Below the pieces are notes generated by a model, which had not been told where the DNA came from, did no database searches, and was given only the letters and a program-made list of their open reading frames with translations. A stretch of 64,000 nt of DNA from Actibacterium pelagium (GTDB lineage: Bacteria; Pseudomonadota; Alphaproteobacteria; Rhodobacterales; Rhodobacteraceae), in the NCBI RefSeq assembly GCF_002285415.1, contig NZ_NSBU01000006.1:186001-250000 (forward strand), written 5' to 3'. Shown here piece by piece: positions 61,403-64,000 of the stretch. Position numbers and translations under genes: made by a program. The stretch's first letter is position 1; each line of letters opens with the position of its first letter.

Positions 61403-62182
61403 TCAGAAAAGAAGGTCATCTAGGGATCCTTGATTTCTGAGATGTTGGGCAATGTTGTGAGTGTTGGTCTCTGCACCTACCACCGAGACATTGGGGAGCT
61501 CCGCGATGCGCGCAGCCTGACGTTTGTCTTTATAGTGGGAATTGCCGTGGAAGACTTTGATGGCGGGCCCATCTCCGGTCTTGCTCATGCAATTCAGCAA
61601 GTCGTTTTCTGGGTCACTGGCTTTAAAACCTGCTTCAAAGGGGCGCATCTTTGCGAAGCGCGAGAAAGTATGACGGTCCACCAGTGTTTGCGGAGCAAAG
61701 GCAAGCACGCGGTCAGCTGACAGACGTGTTCCAAAGAAGAGCGCGGCATAGCCCCCAGAGCTAGAACCGATAAAGGTCCAAGGGCGAGGCAACTTTGACA
61801 GCAGCTCTTCAAGAAAGGCACTTGTTTCTTGGCGGTTAGAGGTGACTCCGTTCAAACCCTGCTGAAACCAGACGCGAGAGAAATCTTTAACAAAGACAAG
61901 TTCGAAACCCCGCCCGTGTAGGGTGCGTCCAAACTCTGCTGGCGGAAGTGCATTCTCCAGGCGCAAGCTGGAAAAAGAAACGAAAGTCCCTTTGGCATTA
62001 GGCTCTCGCAGTGTTTCGATCGGGCTGAAATCCGCGTTTTTCGATCCATATTCTGCGACCGGCCCGTGAACACCGACGAGCCGGGCAGAAAAATCGAGCA
62101 GGGTCGACTGGCGCGCGCGTTCAAGGTTGCGCGGTGCTTGGCTGACAAGGCCGGTTTCCATACTGGAGTTTGGCTGGCTCAT
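61403..62182 (-). CDS. Alpha/beta-hydrolase-like protein of unknown function
   Basis: This 259-residue protein lies between odhB and lpd. FIGSSSGGYAALFFGTRL matches a nucleophile elbow (G-x-S-x-G-G), and a C-terminal HNIAQHLRNQGSLDDLLF supplies a candidate His. It lacks a signal peptide. It may be a thioesterase or other hydrolase, but the substrate is unknown and its link to 2-oxoglutarate dehydrogenase is only by position. Confidence 0.75.
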   Translation of the reverse strand: MSQPNSSMETGLVSQAPRNLERARQSTLLDFSARLVGVHGPVAEYGSKNADFSPIETLREPNAKGTFVSFSSLRLENALPPAEFGRTLHGRGFELVFVKDFSRVWFQQGLNGVTSNRQETSAFLEELLSKLPRPWTFIGSSSGGYAALFFGTRLSADRVLAFAPQTLVDRHTFSRFAKMRPFEAGFKASDPENDLLNCMSKTGDGPAIKVFHGNSHYKDKRQAARIAELPNVSVVGAETNTHNIAQHLRNQGSLDDLLF

Positions 62183-62310
62183 CGGAATACGGGAACGTTG
62201 AATTTATGCACCTTAGGCCCGGATCTTGGAAAGCTTTTCGTACCGATTTGGACGGTCGACGCAGTCCGGAAGAATGTATCGCCGGGCCAAAATGACCCGG
62301 CGACAAGTGC

Positions 62311-63813
62311 TTACAGATCCATCAGCAGGCGGCGCGGATCTTCCAGTGCTTCCTTGACGCGCACCAGGAAGGTCACGGCGCCTTTGCCGTCGACGATGCG
62401 GTGGTCATAGGACAGCGCCAGATACATCATCGGGCGGATCTTGATCTCGCCGTTGATGACCATCGGACGATCCTGGATCTTGTGCATGCCGAGGATACCC
62501 GACTGCGGGGGGTTCAGGATCGGCGAGGACATCAGCGAGCCGTAGACACCACCGTTCGAGATGGTGAAGGTGCCGCCCTGCATCTCTGCCATGGACAGTT
62601 TGCCGTCACGCGCGCGCTTGCCTTTCTCGGCGATGGCGCCTTCGATTTCGGCAAAGGACATCTTGTCGGCGTCACGGATGACCGGAACAACCAGACCCTG
62701 CGGGGTGCCCGCGGCGATGCCCATGTGCACGAAGTTCTTGTAGACGATGTCGGTGCCGTCGATCTCGGCGTTGACCTCGGGAACTTCTTTCAGCGCGTGG
62801 CAGCAGGCCTTGGTGAAGAAGGACATGAAGCCCAGACGGACGCCGTGTTTCTTCTCGAACTGGTCTTTGTACTGTTTGCGCAGGTTCATGCACTCGGTCA
62901 TGTCCACCTCGTTATAGGTGGTCAGGATCGCGGCGGTGTTCTGGGCGTCTTTCAGGCGCTTGGCGATGGTCTGGCGCAGGCGGGTCATCTTCACGCGTTC
63001 TTCGCGTGCAGCGTCGTCTGCGGAAACCGGGGCGCGCGGTGCAGCAGCCGGGGCCGGAGCCGCGGCTGCGGGTGCGATAGCTGCTTTCAAAACGTCTTCC
63101 TTCATGATGCGACCGTCACGGCCCGACCCCTGAACATTGGCCGGGTCGATGCCTTTTTCCGCCATCAGCTTGTTGGCCGACGGAGCGTTTTCGACGTCTT
63201 TGCCACCAGCCGCTGCCGGGGCCGCTGCGGGGGCAGGGGCCGCTGCCGGAGCGGCCGCAACAACTGCGCCGCCGGACGAGATCACGCCCAGTTTTGCGCT
63301 TGCGTCGACAGTTGCGCCTTCGGGGGCGGTGATTTCAGCCAGAACGCCAGCGGCGGGGGCCGGAACCTCGACCGAGACCTTGTCGGTTTCCAGTTCACAC
63401 AGCATCTCGTCCTGAGCGACGGTGTCGCCAACGGCTTTGAACCAAGTCGAAACAGTGGCTTCAGAGACCGATTCACCAAGGGTCGGAACCATCACGTCGA
63501 CGGCTTCACCAGCGTCGCTTGCCGGGGCAGCAGCGGCTGCCGGGGCAGGGGCCGCAGCCGGGGCAGCAGCGCCCGCGCCTTCGGAAATGGTGGCCAGCAG
63601 GGCGTCAACACCAACGGTTTCGCCTTCGGCGGCAACGATCTCGCCCAGAGTACCAGCCGCAGGGGCAGGCACTTCGACGGTGACCTTGTCGGTTTCCAGC
63701 TCGCAGAGCATTTCGTCAACGGCGACGGCATCGCCGGGTTTTTTGAACCAAGTGGCGACGGTGGCTTCGGTGACACTTTCGCCCAAGGTGGGTACGCGTA
63801 CTTCAGTAGACAT
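62311..63813 (-). CDS. odhB: Dihydrolipoyllysine-residue succinyltransferase (E2 of 2-oxoglutarate dehydrogenase)
   Basis: This 500-residue E2 has two lipoyl domains in tandem (both with the lipoylated Lys in LCELETDKV), each followed by an Ala/Pro-rich linker. A peripheral subunit-binding domain ([20 protein letters not shown]) and the catalytic core follow, with [13 protein letters not shown] carrying the active His and Asp. Most alphaproteobacterial OdhB proteins have one lipoyl domain; two is a variant seen in some Rhodobacterales. It lies 6 bp downstream of sucA. Confidence 0.96.
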   Translation of the reverse strand: MSTEVRVPTLGESVTEATVATWFKKPGDAVAVDEMLCELETDKVTVEVPAPAAGTLGEIVAAEGETVGVDALLATISEGAGAAAPAAAPAPAAAAAPASDAGEAVDVMVPTLGESVSEATVSTWFKAVGDTVAQDEMLCELETDKVSVEVPAPAAGVLAEITAPEGATVDASAKLGVISSGGAVVAAAPAAAPAPAAAPAAAGGKDVENAPSANKLMAEKGIDPANVQGSGRDGRIMKEDVLKAAIAPAAAAPAPAAAPRAPVSADDAAREERVKMTRLRQTIAKRLKDAQNTAAILTTYNEVDMTECMNLRKQYKDQFEKKHGVRLGFMSFFTKACCHALKEVPEVNAEIDGTDIVYKNFVHMGIAAGTPQGLVVPVIRDADKMSFAEIEGAIAEKGKRARDGKLSMAEMQGGTFTISNGGVYGSLMSSPILNPPQSGILGMHKIQDRPMVINGEIKIRPMMYLALSYDHRIVDGKGAVTFLVRVKEALEDPRRLLMDL

Positions 63814-63819
63814 GGTTAT

Positions 63820-64000
63820 TTACCCTTCGATGGTCAGCGCTTCGTTCACGAGCGCCTCTTGCTGTGCTTTGTGTTGGCTGGCGAGGCCCGTTGCGGGCGA
63901 AGCCGAGGCAGTACGGCCTGCGTACTGCGGACGGGTGTGCTTGGCACCGATGCGGGTCAGTACCCACTCGATATTCGGCTCGACGAAGGTCCAGGCGCCC
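63820..64000 (-). CDS. sucA: 2-oxoglutarate dehydrogenase E1, C-terminal end (cut by window edge)
   Basis: The last 60 codons of sucA end at a TAA at 63820. The translated end includes AWTFVEPNIEWVLTRIGAKH, TRPQYAGRTASASPATGLAS and QHKAQQEALVNEALTIEG, the standard E1 C-terminus (RPxYxGRxxSASPATG). The remainder lies beyond the window. It leads the odhB-containing operon. Confidence 0.95.
   Translation of the reverse strand, partial: GAWTFVEPNIEWVLTRIGAKHTRPQYAGRTASASPATGLASQHKAQQEALVNEALTIEG

Overview
The window looks like a chromosome segment of an alphaproteobacterium of the Rhodobacterales (Roseobacter group). This is inferred from gene content: ectoine and tetronate catabolism, several ABC uptake operons, a FYDLN-acid protein, and a sucA-odhB-lpd block with a small hydrolase gene inside it. 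No species is claimed.

Right part (about 57.8-64.0 kb) is conserved core: an intact tRNA-Ala(GGC) on the minus strand, a FYDLN-acid protein, a YgjP-type metallopeptidase, a GntR regulator, lpd, an alpha/beta-hydrolase-like gene, odhB and the 3' end of sucA.

Everything left of the tRNA (1-57.6 kb) is accessory and mostly catabolic. It is divided by four degenerate copies (A about 5.35 kb, B 17.6 kb, C 33.7 kb, D 47.0 kb) of the 3' half of that same tRNA-Ala, each with the same flanking arms. These look like stacked attachment sites of integrative elements, yet no integrase or transposase gene is visible. A and B have the orientation of the real tRNA (E), while C and D are reversed. One inversion would restore a regular array.

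Modules between the sites: (i) left of A, ectoine/hydroxyectoine breakdown (eutB-eutC-doeA-doeB) and a divergent class III aminotransferase; (ii) A-B, a tetronate/threonate pathway (ltnD, otnK, otnC, otnI, LacI regulator) with a methylglyoxal-synthase-like relic inside it, a putative ABC exporter, and a LysR-linked periplasmic/OsmC/GFA group; (iii) B-C, a PAS-LuxR regulator and a peptide-type ABC transporter with amidase, aldehyde dehydrogenase and SDR, then a PaaK-like ligase, an HxlR/DUF1326/DUF2182 group and an ankyrin-cytochrome c fusion; (iv) C-D, an SMP-30 lactonase, a core methionine synthase, a DAG-kinase-like protein, a CadC-type TPR regulator with a small secreted protein, and a BMP-type nucleoside ABC transporter with cytosine deaminase; (v) D-E, an Lrp-regulated polar amino acid ABC transporter with an unusual PLP enzyme and a BisC-type sulfoxide reductase, then a LysR gene divergent from GFA-DUF1059-orphan ectC, and a broken sulfurtransferase beside the tRNA.

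Regulatory DNA that can be read includes palindromes beside the LacI, LuxR and Lrp genes, intercistronic stem-loops directly after two binding-protein genes, and a clear bidirectional terminator between the GntR gene and lpd.
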